The notes beneath the pieces are model-generated. The model saw only the letters and a list, made by a program, of their open reading frames with translations. It was not told where the DNA came from and searched no databases. From Nocardioides pini (GTDB lineage: Bacteria > Actinomycetota > Actinomycetes > Propionibacteriales > Nocardioidaceae), in NCBI RefSeq assembly GCF_026712185.1, contig NZ_JAPPUX010000002.1, positions 678,770 to 742,769 of the forward strand: a stretch of 64,000 bases of DNA. The letters run 5' to 3'. How positions within the stretch are numbered: position 1 is the stretch's first letter; each line of letters begins with the position of its first letter. Shown here in pieces: positions 8,133-15,121 of this stretch. A program made the translations under genes and the position numbers.

Positions 8133-8891
8133 TCAGGACCCGGCGTCGGAGGGCGGGCCGGCGGCGACCAGCGCCTCCCGCCGGCCCCGGTCGGCGAGGT
8201 GCAGCTCGCGCAGCACGCGCCGCAGCTGCGCCTCGTCGGGCACCAGCCCGAAGCGCAGGTGGATGCCCGGCGGATCGGGCTCGCGGTCGGTCGGCAGCAG
8301 GAACCGGCTCAGCGTCCAGTGGTACGACGGCGCGCCAGCCGTCGCGGTCAGCACGAGGGCCGCCCACCGCGTGCCGAGGTTCGCGTGCTCCACGGCTCCC
8401 ACGTCGTCCCACGCGAGCTCGCTGTCGATGCCGGGGCCGTGCAGCTCGACGAGGTCGGCCGAGATCCGCAGCTCGGGGCGTCGCGACCACGCACGCCACA
8501 TCTCGGCCGCCAGCACCAGCAGCAGCAGCGCCGCGAGGCCGGCCGCGACGCGGACGCCCGTGCGGTCGTCCAGCACCGCGGCGAGCGCGAGCCCGAGGCC
8601 GAGGACGGTCAGCACCAGCGCGACGGCAGGCACCTGCCCCCGCTCCCCGAGCGACATCGCCCACGCCGGTCGGCCGCGGAGCTCGGTGCGCCGCCACGTC
8701 GCGACGCTCCGCCGCTGGGCGAGGACGGCCATCGCCGCCACCGACAGCATGAAGGCCCCGAGCACGAGGTTGAGCAGGCGCCGCTCCTGGCTCGTCGCGG
8801 CCACGTAGAGCGCCCCGGCGCCGATCAGGCCGGTGACCACCGCGGTGAAGATCCCGGCGGGGCGGGAGGTGAAGGCGTTGCGTCCGGCCAT
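8133..8891 (-). CDS. Membrane protein with PH-like C-terminal domain (cassette gene 4)
   Basis: A 252-residue protein with two hydrophobic hairpins (about residues 10-60 and 95-150), then a soluble C-terminal domain beginning P-E-L-R-I-S-A-D-L-V-E-L-H-G that alternates strands as bacterial PH-like domains do. The ATG at 8891 lies four bases after the stop of the glycine-zipper gene and is preferred to the overlapping upstream ATG at 8942. As the last gene of a coupled cassette, it could be an immunity-like or anchoring partner of the putative exported protein. That is inference; no family assignment is certain. Confidence 0.75.
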   Translation of the reverse strand: MAGRNAFTSRPAGIFTAVVTGLIGAGALYVAATSQERRLLNLVLGAFMLSVAAMAVLAQRRSVATWRRTELRGRPAWAMSLGERGQVPAVALVLTVLGLGLALAAVLDDRTGVRVAAGLAALLLLVLAAEMWRAWSRRPELRISADLVELHGPGIDSELAWDDVGAVEHANLGTRWAALVLTATAGAPSYHWTLSRFLLPTDREPDPPGIHLRFGLVPDEAQLRRVLRELHLADRGRREALVAAGPPSDAGS

Positions 8892-8895
8892 TCGC

Positions 8896-10122
8896 TCAGA
8901 AGATCGAGTCAAAGACGTCTCCCACTCCCTCGCCGATGGCACCGAACGTCTCGCCGACCTCCTCGACGCCGTCGACTACCGCGCCGCCCCAGTCGCCGAG
9001 GGTGTCGGCGCCGGAGTCGAAGAGGCTGTCGATCGCCCCGGAGGTGAAGGCGCCCACCACCGTACCGACGGCCGCGCCGACGACGACACCGGCGGCCGTG
9101 CCGACGCCCGGGATCGGGACGAAGCTGCCCACCACGCCGCCGATGTAAGCGCCCGACGCCGTGCCCGCCAGGATCGAGGCGGCGGCCGGCACCGCGTTCG
9201 AGGTGATCGCCTGGGTCGGGCCCTCCTCCTCCCAGTCGGAGGCGATGGCGTAGCCCGTGGTGGCGATGTCGATGACCCAGAGGCCGCGGGTGAGCCCCTT
9301 GGGCAGCTCCCAGTTCGACAGCGAACGTCGTGCCGACGGGTGCGCGTCGTCGAGCCGGTCGGCCTCGTCCATCAGGTCGTAGAAGTGACCCGGGTCGGTG
9401 ACCCGGCCATCGGGGGTGCGCAGCGCGTCGGCGTGGGCGCGCAGCTCGGCGGCCCGGGTGAGCATCCGGTCGACCTCGCCCGAGAGGTGCGGCGTGGCGC
9501 GGCGGACGAGCTCGAGCTGGATGTTCGCGGAGATGAGCTGGCCGGCGATGCCCACGTAGTCCTTGTCGTGGCGCTGCCAGGCCGAGGCCCCGGCCTCGAG
9601 GGCGCGCTGCCAGGCGTCCCAGGCCGCCGTGGCGTCCTCGACGCACTGGTTCCACACCTCGACCTTGCGGTTGTGCCGACGGACGGCGGCGTCGCGGGCC
9701 TCCCACGCGTCCCACTCCGAGGGGGTGGCGTCGGGGGCGGGCGACTGGCCGGTGGACGGAGGCCCGTCGCCGGGGTTGCGCACCGTGAAGCCGTCCACCT
9801 CGAGGTCACCCTCGCGCGCGGCGGTGCGGACGTCGGCCATCGCGTCCTGGGCGGTGCGCATGTCGTCGGCCAGGTCGTCGACGAGCGTCGCGACGTGCCC
9901 GGTGATCGCGGCGCCCTCGTCGCCGGACCGTGCGAGCTCGCGGGCGCGTCCGCTGAACGCCGTGCCCGCCTCGCCCTGCCAGTCGCCCGCCGCGTCGCTG
10001 CGCTGCTGCGCGACCGTGGTGGCGAGGCTGTCGAAGCCGGTGCGCAGGTCCTGGCGCAGCCAGCGACCGACGGCGCGGACGTTGGCGACCTCGCCCTCGA
10101 TCTCGGTGTCGAGGTCACTCAT
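8896..10122 (-). CDS. Large WXG/LXG-like protein with C-terminal glycine zipper (putative type VII substrate)
   Basis: A 408-residue protein. Residues 1-110 form a long helical hairpin with D-W-Q-G-E-A-G-T-A-F at the turn, the W-x-G arrangement of type VII secretion substrates. A Pro/Ser/Trp-rich linker and a second helical region with many Trp and Asp follow. Residues about 310-365 form a glycine zipper (G-A-Y-I-G-G-V-V-G, then G-V-V-V-G-A-A-V-G-T-V-V-G) able to insert in membranes, before an acidic tail. No nuclease or protease motif is seen. It overlaps the EspC-like gene upstream by 8 bases. The architecture resembles secreted effectors; a structural rather than toxic role is possible. 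Confidence 0.8.
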   Translation of the reverse strand: MSDLDTEIEGEVANVRAVGRWLRQDLRTGFDSLATTVAQQRSDAAGDWQGEAGTAFSGRARELARSGDEGAAITGHVATLVDDLADDMRTAQDAMADVRTAAREGDLEVDGFTVRNPGDGPPSTGQSPAPDATPSEWDAWEARDAAVRRHNRKVEVWNQCVEDATAAWDAWQRALEAGASAWQRHDKDYVGIAGQLISANIQLELVRRATPHLSGEVDRMLTRAAELRAHADALRTPDGRVTDPGHFYDLMDEADRLDDAHPSARRSLSNWELPKGLTRGLWVIDIATTGYAIASDWEEEGPTQAITSNAVPAAASILAGTASGAYIGGVVGSFVPIPGVGTAAGVVVGAAVGTVVGAFTSGAIDSLFDSGADTLGDWGGAVVDGVEEVGETFGAIGEGVGDVFDSIF

Positions 10123-10441
10123 CGGCGACCAGCCCGTTCACGAGGAACGACGCCGCCTCGTGGGCGTCGACCGTCTCGACCGTGCTGTTGCAGTCCTCCA
10201 CGGCAGCCGCGATCGTCGTCGACTCGAAGGCGAGCCGGGCGGCCGCGTCGCTGGCCGCGGCCAGGATCATCAGCAGCAGCGGCTCGGCCTGACCGGTGCC
10301 GCCCGCACCGGGGCGCGACGTGCCGACGGAGTCGAAGGCCGACCCCGCCTGCCCGAGCTGGTCCGCGACCCGGGTGAGGGTGGCGTGGTCGACGACGAGG
10401 CTCGAGGCGCCTCCCCCACCGCCGCCGTCCGCGGCGCTCAT
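10115..10441 (-). CDS. Small EspC-like type VII secretion-associated protein
   Basis: A 108-residue protein. After a glycine-rich leader it reads L-V-V-D-H-A-T-L-T-R-V-A-D-Q-L, matching the opening of the ESX EspC-like family (L-x-V-D-x-x-x-L-x-x-x-A), followed by a second helix with A-A-A-S-D-A-A-A-R-L-A-F-E. No classic W-x-G turn is visible, as is usual in EspC-like members. It overlaps the upstream gene by four bases and the downstream large protein by eight. It is plausibly a co-secreted partner or chaperone of the large protein. No ESX core gene (EccC-type ATPase) is in the window. Confidence 0.75.
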   Translation of the reverse strand: MSAADGGGGGGASSLVVDHATLTRVADQLGQAGSAFDSVGTSRPGAGGTGQAEPLLLMILAAASDAAARLAFESTTIAAAVEDCNSTVETVDAHEAASFLVNGLVADE

Positions 10442-10770
10442 GCGCGCACCCCCGCCTGCGGGGCGCGACGCTCCTCGGGCACGTAGACGTCGGTGTAGAC
10501 GATGTCGAAGGGACGCACGTCGTAGAGCATCTGGAGGCTCTGCAGCGGCAGCCCGAACCACGGCTGGTCCTCGCCCTGGCACGCCTGCAGCCGGTCGAGC
10601 GAGGAGTAGACGAGCAGGGCCGTGCGGCCGTCCTTGGTCTGGCGGTAGACCGCCTCGGCGTAGGTTCCGTCGGTCACGTGGGACACGCACGGGATGTAGA
10701 GGAAGGGCGGGTAGTCCCGGGGAAGCCTGCGCGGCTCCGCGGGACCGGTCGCGGTGACGTCATCGCTCAT
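10438..10770 (-). CDS. SseB-like / SAV_915-type small protein (cassette gene 1)
   Basis: A 110-residue soluble protein. The core F-L-Y-I-P-C-V-S-H, then D-G-R-T-A-L-L-V-Y-S-S-L-D-R-L, then F-D-I-V-Y-T-D-V-Y-V-P matches the SseB-like fold and the actinobacterial SAV_915 group, which often sits next to ESX-type genes. The ATG at 10770 opens the cassette, and the stop overlaps the EspC-like start (10438-10441). Function is unknown; a cytosolic adaptor role is conjecture. Confidence 0.75.
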   Translation of the reverse strand: MSDDVTATGPAEPRRLPRDYPPFLYIPCVSHVTDGTYAEAVYRQTKDGRTALLVYSSLDRLQACQGEDQPWFGLPLQSLQMLYDVRPFDIVYTDVYVPEERRAPQAGVRA

Positions 10771-10828
10771 GCGGAGGATCCTGCCCCGCGACCGGCCCCG
10801 GAAAACGTCCGGGTCGTGCCCAGACCGA

Positions 10829-11440
10829 TCAGCGGCAGATGTTGACGTCCTGCGACCCCAGCACGCCGTCCCACACCCGCCGCATCGGCGGCAGCCAGCT
10901 CTCGGTCGTCGAGGCGAAGGCGATGCTGCCGTCGACCTCCTTCTTCTGGCCGCGCACGCGCACCTTCTCCACGACGAGCGGCACCACGACCTCGCGGCTG
11001 CGCACGCCCTCCCAGCAGGCCGACGCCCTCTTCTTGGTCACGGCCTCCTCGAGGGTGACGGTGTCGCCGACGCTCTTGCCGCCGTAGCGCCACGCGACCG
11101 TGGTGCGGTAGCCGGTGAAGCCCTCCCAGGGCGCGACCACGGTGGCCGACATGCCCCAGGTGCGGCGGGTCGGGATCCGGAAGGTCACCTCGCCGTCGCG
11201 CACCTCCTTGGTGCGCGACTCCCAGACGTGGACGACGTCGGCGTCGAGGGTGCTGCGCGCGTTGACGAGCTGGACCTCGCAGCCCTCGCAGTCGTCGACG
11301 GTGAAGGTCAGCGTGGTGCGCGCGGCGCGCTGGTCCGGGTCCGGCTGGGCCTGTGCGGGCGCGGACGCCAGCGAGCCGGCCAGGAGGGCGGCGCCGGCGA
11401 GCGCGGTGGCGCGGGCCAGGACGGTGGTGCGGTGGGTCAT
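10829..11440 (-). CDS. Exported protein of unknown function
   Basis: A 203-residue protein with a Sec-type signal peptide: M-T-H-R-T-T-V-L-A-R, a hydrophobic stretch, and a probable cut after A-P-A-Q-A near residue 31. The mature part is beta-rich, contains D-D-C-E-G-C (two cysteines three apart) and a further Cys before the end, so disulphides are likely. It is the first of several small exported proteins around the two-component system at 12065-14069. I do not recognise a family. Confidence 0.8.
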   Translation of the reverse strand: MTHRTTVLARATALAGAALLAGSLASAPAQAQPDPDQRAARTTLTFTVDDCEGCEVQLVNARSTLDADVVHVWESRTKEVRDGEVTFRIPTRRTWGMSATVVAPWEGFTGYRTTVAWRYGGKSVGDTVTLEEAVTKKRASACWEGVRSREVVVPLVVEKVRVRGQKKEVDGSIAFASTTESWLPPMRRVWDGVLGSQDVNICR

Positions 11441-11520
11441 CTCGGTCTCCCCGTGAAGTGGTGTGTCGCTGACTGGACGCACCTGCTCCTCCGAAGGTTG
11501 CACCGGGGGCGGTGGACCGT

Positions 11521-11952
11521 TCAGTCCTCGCCCAGCGTGTTGCGCTCGAGCTCGGCGAGCGTGGGCCGCCCGCGGTTGCAGAAGACCTCCAGGTCGACCG
11601 AGTTGCGTCCGTCGCTGAAGACGGCGTCGACGTCGTCGTCCGGCCCCTTCTCCCAGCTGACGATGCGCCAGCCGGCGTCCTCGGCGGGTCGTACGCCGAC
11701 GCCGTACGCCCACGTGTCGCGGCACTCGACGACGAAGGCCCCCCACTCCCCCGAGATCTCGTCGGACACGGCCGGGCCGTCGGGCTCGGGCACCGACGCG
11801 GACGGCGCCGACACGTCGCGGGCGACCTCGTCACCGACGGGACCGCGGTCGCGGATCGTGGCGCCGACGGTGGAGACGGCGAAGACACCGACGAGCACGG
11901 CGACGACGGTGGTGGCGGCCCACAGGCCGACGAGCAGCATCCGGCGTCTCAC
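11521..11952 (-). CDS. Small exported or membrane-anchored protein
   Basis: A 143-residue protein with R-R-R at the N-terminus, one hydrophobic helix (about residues 5-30) and an acidic extracytoplasmic domain with two cysteines (F-V-V-E-C-R-D-T-W and L-E-V-F-C-N-R-G). GTG at 11952 places the Arg residues before the helix; ATG at 11940 is an alternative. It is transcribed away from the response regulator, with about 110 bases between them. Function unknown. Confidence 0.72.
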   Translation of the reverse strand: MRRRMLLVGLWAATTVVAVLVGVFAVSTVGATIRDRGPVGDEVARDVSAPSASVPEPDGPAVSDEISGEWGAFVVECRDTWAYGVGVRPAEDAGWRIVSWEKGPDDDVDAVFSDGRNSVDLEVFCNRGRPTLAELERNTLGED

Positions 11953-12064
11953 GGGGCCATCGTGCCCGCCCGCACGTCAGCGGGAGGTGAGGCGGTGGTT
12001 AAGGCAGTGCTAAGCCTCGCCCTCGGCGCCCGGTGGGGGCGGCCGCGGACGGTACGGTCGCGGC

Positions 12065-12769
12065 GTGCCCGAGGTGCTGATCATCGAGGACGACGACCGG
12101 ATCCGGCCGTTGCTGGTCCGTGGCCTGCGCGAGTGCGGGCACACCGTGACCTCCGCGCCCACCGGGATGGCGGGACTGCAGCTCGCGGTCGACTCCGGCC
12201 CCGACCTGGTCGTGCTCGACCTCGGGCTGCCCGACGTCGACGGCACCCAGGTGCTCTCCATGCTCCGCGCGGTCAGCCAGGTGCCGGTCATCATCGCCAG
12301 CGCCCGTGCCGACGACCCGTCCCTGGTGGGGGCGCTCGACGCGGGCGCCGACGACTACGTCGTGAAGCCGTTCACCAGCGCCCAGCTCGACGCCCGCATC
12401 CGCGCGGTGCTGCGCCGGGTCGACGCGGGCCGGCAGCGGCCGTCGACCATCACCGTCGGCGCCCTCGCCGTCGACCTCGCCGGGCGTCGGGTGCACCTCG
12501 ACGGCGCCGAGGTCGACCTCACCCCGCGCGAGTTCGACCTGCTCGCCCACCTCGCCGAGCGGCCCGGGGAGGTGGTCACCAAGCGCGACCTGCTGGTGGA
12601 GGTGTGGCGCCAGCCGTGGGGCGGGTCGGACAAGACGGTCGACGTGCACCTGTCGTGGCTGCGCCGCAAGCTCGGCGAGTCCGCCGCCGCCCCTCGCTAC
12701 CTGACCACGGTGCGCGGCGTCGGCGTACGGCTCGCGGCGCCCGCCACCGAGACCGGGCAGGACGGCTGA
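12065..12769 (+). CDS. Two-component response regulator, OmpR/PhoB type
   Basis: A 234-residue regulator. The receiver domain has acidic residues E-D-D-D at 8-11, phospho-acceptor Asp52 (L-V-V-L-D-L-G-L-P) and conserved Lys101 (V-V-K-P-F). The C-terminal winged helix contains L-T-P-R-E-F-D-L-L-A-H-L and V-D-V-H-L-S-W-L-R-R-K-L, with the end at G-V-G-V-R-L. The GTG at 12065 is the start. It precedes the histidine kinase by one base. Targets are unknown; the exported-protein genes on both sides are candidates. Confidence 0.96.
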   Translation: MPEVLIIEDDDRIRPLLVRGLRECGHTVTSAPTGMAGLQLAVDSGPDLVVLDLGLPDVDGTQVLSMLRAVSQVPVIIASARADDPSLVGALDAGADDYVVKPFTSAQLDARIRAVLRRVDAGRQRPSTITVGALAVDLAGRRVHLDGAEVDLTPREFDLLAHLAERPGEVVTKRDLLVEVWRQPWGGSDKTVDVHLSWLRRKLGESAAAPRYLTTVRGVGVRLAAPATETGQDG

Positions 12770-12770
12770 G

Positions 12771-14069
12771 GTGCGCCGCAGCCTCCTGGTGACGGCGGCC
12801 GCGGCCATCTCGATGGTGCTGCTGGCGATGCTGGTGCCGATGGCGATCCTCGTGCGCAGCTACGCGCTGGAGGACCGGCTGGCGCGCGCGGCCCTCGAGG
12901 TGCAGGCGGTCGAGACGGTCGTGTCCGGACAGGACGCCGGGGCCGTGGGGCAGTACGTCGACCGGCTGAACGACGCCGAGAGCAACACGCAGGTGACCGT
13001 GCTCTACCCCGACGGCCTGGAGATCGGACCCGACCGCGGGCAGGACGAGCTGGTCCTCGACGCCCGCAACACCGGCCGCGCCCGCGTCGACGACGTCCCC
13101 GGCGGGTCGCAGATCCTCGTGCCCGTGTCGCGGGGCGGCAACTCCGCCCTGCCCTCCCAGACACCGGTCATCCGGATCGTCGTCGACGAGCCGGGCCTCA
13201 CCTCGGTGGTCGGCGTCGCCTGGGGCCTCCTGGCGCTGCTCGCGCTGGCGCTGCTGGCCGGTTCGCTGGTGGTGGTCGACCGCCTCGGCCGGTCGTTCGT
13301 GCTGCCCATCCGCCGACTTGCCGAGCACACGCAGACGCTCGGCCGCCCGGGCGCCGTGACTCCCGTTGCGGCGGTCGAGGGACCACCGGAGGTGCAGGAG
13401 CTGGCCGGCGCCGTCGAGCGGCTCACCGGCCGCATCCAGCTGCTCCTGGCCCGCGAGCGCGAGAGCGTCGCCGACCTGTCCCACCGCCTGCGGACGCCCG
13501 TCACCGCGCTGCGGCTGCGCGTCGAGACCGTCGACGACCCCGTCCTGCGCGACCGCCTGGCCGGGGACCTCGACGCGCTGCAGGCCACGGTCGACGAGAT
13601 CGTCCGCGAGGCCCGCCGCTCCGAGCGCGAGGGCCTGGACCCGCGCACGGACGCGGTCGAGGTCATCGCGGGGCGTGTCCGCCACTGGGAGGCGCTGGCC
13701 GAGGACCAGGGCCGCACCTACGACCTCCGCCTGGCGGGGTCGGGGCCGCTGCTGCGGGCCAGCCGGGCCGACCTGGAGGCGATGGTCGACGTGCTGCTCG
13801 ACAACGTCTTCTCGCACACCCCCGACGACGCCGCCGTCCGGATCACGCTCGACGCCGCCGACGACCGGGTCGAGCTCGTCGTGGAGGACGCCGGACCCGG
13901 GCTGCCCGCCGGGCTCGACGCCACCGGTCGCGGGAAGAGCGGCTCGGGCTCCACCGGGCTGGGCCTCTCCATCGCCGCCCGCACCGCCGAGGACTCCGGC
14001 GGTGCGATCACCACGGGCGCCTCGGACATGGGTGGAGCCCGGGTCGCCGTCACCTTGCGGACGGACTGA
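12771..14069 (+). CDS. Sensor histidine kinase
   Basis: A 432-residue HAMP-type kinase. Two membrane helices (about 5-27 and 143-168) enclose an extracytoplasmic sensor of about 115 residues. A HAMP linker follows, then the dimerisation helix with D-L-S-H-R-L-R-T-P (His238), an N-box with L-L-D-N-V-F-S-H, the G1 box D-A-G-P-G-L-P and a G2 box G-S-T-G-L-G-L-S-I. Start is GTG one base after the response-regulator stop, so the pair is an operon. All catalytic boxes look intact. The sensed signal is unknown. Confidence 0.96.
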   Translation: MRRSLLVTAAAAISMVLLAMLVPMAILVRSYALEDRLARAALEVQAVETVVSGQDAGAVGQYVDRLNDAESNTQVTVLYPDGLEIGPDRGQDELVLDARNTGRARVDDVPGGSQILVPVSRGGNSALPSQTPVIRIVVDEPGLTSVVGVAWGLLALLALALLAGSLVVVDRLGRSFVLPIRRLAEHTQTLGRPGAVTPVAAVEGPPEVQELAGAVERLTGRIQLLLARERESVADLSHRLRTPVTALRLRVETVDDPVLRDRLAGDLDALQATVDEIVREARRSEREGLDPRTDAVEVIAGRVRHWEALAEDQGRTYDLRLAGSGPLLRASRADLEAMVDVLLDNVFSHTPDDAAVRITLDAADDRVELVVEDAGPGLPAGLDATGRGKSGSGSTGLGLSIAARTAEDSGGAITTGASDMGGARVAVTLRTD

Positions 14070-14095
14070 CCCGGGCTCCTCCCGGTGGAACGGGC

Positions 14096-14473
14096 TCAGG
14101 CCACGGAGACCTTCACCGAGCAGGCGCCGCCGCCGGCCGGGGTCACCGTGAGCCTGAAGGTGTCCTTGCCCCGGGTGTTCCTGCGGAAGGTGTCGAGGTC
14201 GAGCTCACCCTCGTCGTCGGCCTCGAGGGTGCGGGACACCGCGACCTTGCCGTTGTGGCGGACCGCGACGGTCCACCGGCTGGACGCGCGGGCGTTCTCG
14301 ATGTCGGCGTCGACCTCGTAGCCGCCGCGCTCGCGGTCGACGTTGAGCTCGTACGTCGCTCCGGCGCAGGTGCCGCGCCGCTCCACGTCCGCGCTGGCGG
14401 GCGCGGCCACCAGGACGGCGCTGCCGGCCGCGGCGGTGGCGACCAGGATGGTGCTGGCGATGATCTTCTTCAT
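14096..14473 (-). CDS. Small exported Cys-pair protein, paralogue A
   Basis: A 125-residue protein with a signal peptide (M-K-K-I-I-A-S-T, cut after A-S-A near residue 29) and a beta-rich domain between R-G-T-C-A-G-A-T and G-A-C-S-V. ATG at 14473 is chosen because GGAG lies 7-8 bases upstream; an in-frame ATG at 14485 has a poorer site. It is clearly homologous to the adjacent 14504-14890 product. It converges on the histidine kinase gene. Function unknown. Confidence 0.82.
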   Translation of the reverse strand: MKKIIASTILVATAAAGSAVLVAAPASADVERRGTCAGATYELNVDRERGGYEVDADIENARASSRWTVAVRHNGKVAVSRTLEADDEGELDLDTFRRNTRGKDTFRLTVTPAGGGACSVKVSVA

Positions 14474-14503
14474 GGTGCTCTCCATCTCGTGGGTGGGGGC
14501 GGC

Positions 14504-14890
14504 TCAGGAGCCGAGGGTGGCGGTGCAGGGCTCGCCGTCGGCGGGCGTGAAGGTGACGGCGTACGTCGCGTCGCCGGGGTTGCCGTCGCTGTAGGCGTCG
14601 ACGTCGATCTCGCCGTCCTCGTCGGTGGTACGGGTGCCGGTGAGCAGGGAGGTGTCGTCGCGGGTCAGCTCGACCTGCCACTCCTCGCCGGGGCCGGCCG
14701 ACTGCAGCTCGGCGCTCACCTCGGTGCCGCCGTCCTCCGCCTCGGCGCTGAGCTCCCAGGTCGCCCCGCCGCACGTGCCGCGCTCGCTGGTCTGCGCCTC
14801 GACGGCGTTGCCCACGGCCCACCAGGACCCGAGCCCGACCACGACCACCGCGACCGCTGCGCCTCCGATGACTGCCTTCTTCTTCTGCAC
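14504..14890 (-). CDS. Small membrane-anchored Cys-pair protein, paralogue B
   Basis: A 128-residue protein from GTG at 14890, chosen because GGAGGAGGAAG sits just upstream. The N-terminus Q-K-K-K-A-V-I-G-G precedes one hydrophobic helix with no good cleavage site, so this copy is probably anchored. The domain S-E-R-G-T-C-G-G-A-T-W-E-L to P-C-T-A-T-L aligns with paralogue A along its length, both cysteines included. The two are a tandem duplication on one transcript, one secreted and one anchored. Function unknown. Confidence 0.82.
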   Translation of the reverse strand: MQKKKAVIGGAAVAVVVVGLGSWWAVGNAVEAQTSERGTCGGATWELSAEAEDGGTEVSAELQSAGPGEEWQVELTRDDTSLLTGTRTTDEDGEIDVDAYSDGNPGDATYAVTFTPADGEPCTATLGS

Positions 14891-15020
14891 GCTTCCTCCT
14901 CCGTCGTCCGACACCGGGTGCGGCGTCGTACGAGGAGGTTCGCCCGGGCGCGGCTAACCGCGCTCCAGCCGGTCGTTAAGGGCAGGCAAAGGCGTCAGGC
15001 CGCTGCTGCTGTCGGTCGGT

Positions 15021-15079
15021 CTCCCCGCTCGAGCGGGGAGTCCGACACTTGGAGGCCCTGACACGCCCCTCCGAGTGTC
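15021..15079. terminator. Tandem palindromes downstream of nadE
   Basis: CTCCCCGCTCGAGCGGGGAG (15021-15040) is a perfect 20-bp palindrome. GACACTTGGAGG (15044-15055) pairs with CCTCCGAGTGTC (15068-15079) with one mismatch. A third small stem (CCCC/GGGG) lies toward 15100. They follow nadE on the minus strand and lack a T-run, so a GC-hairpin terminator is likely but not proven. Confidence 0.5.
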
Positions 15080-15121
15080 AGGACACCCCTACAAGTGGGG
15101 GTGGGCCGGCACAGGCACCGT

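Noticed and set aside
15001..15121. Riboswitch near nadE
   Set aside because: The structured region lies downstream, not upstream, of nadE and matches no riboswitch core I know; a terminator is simpler.
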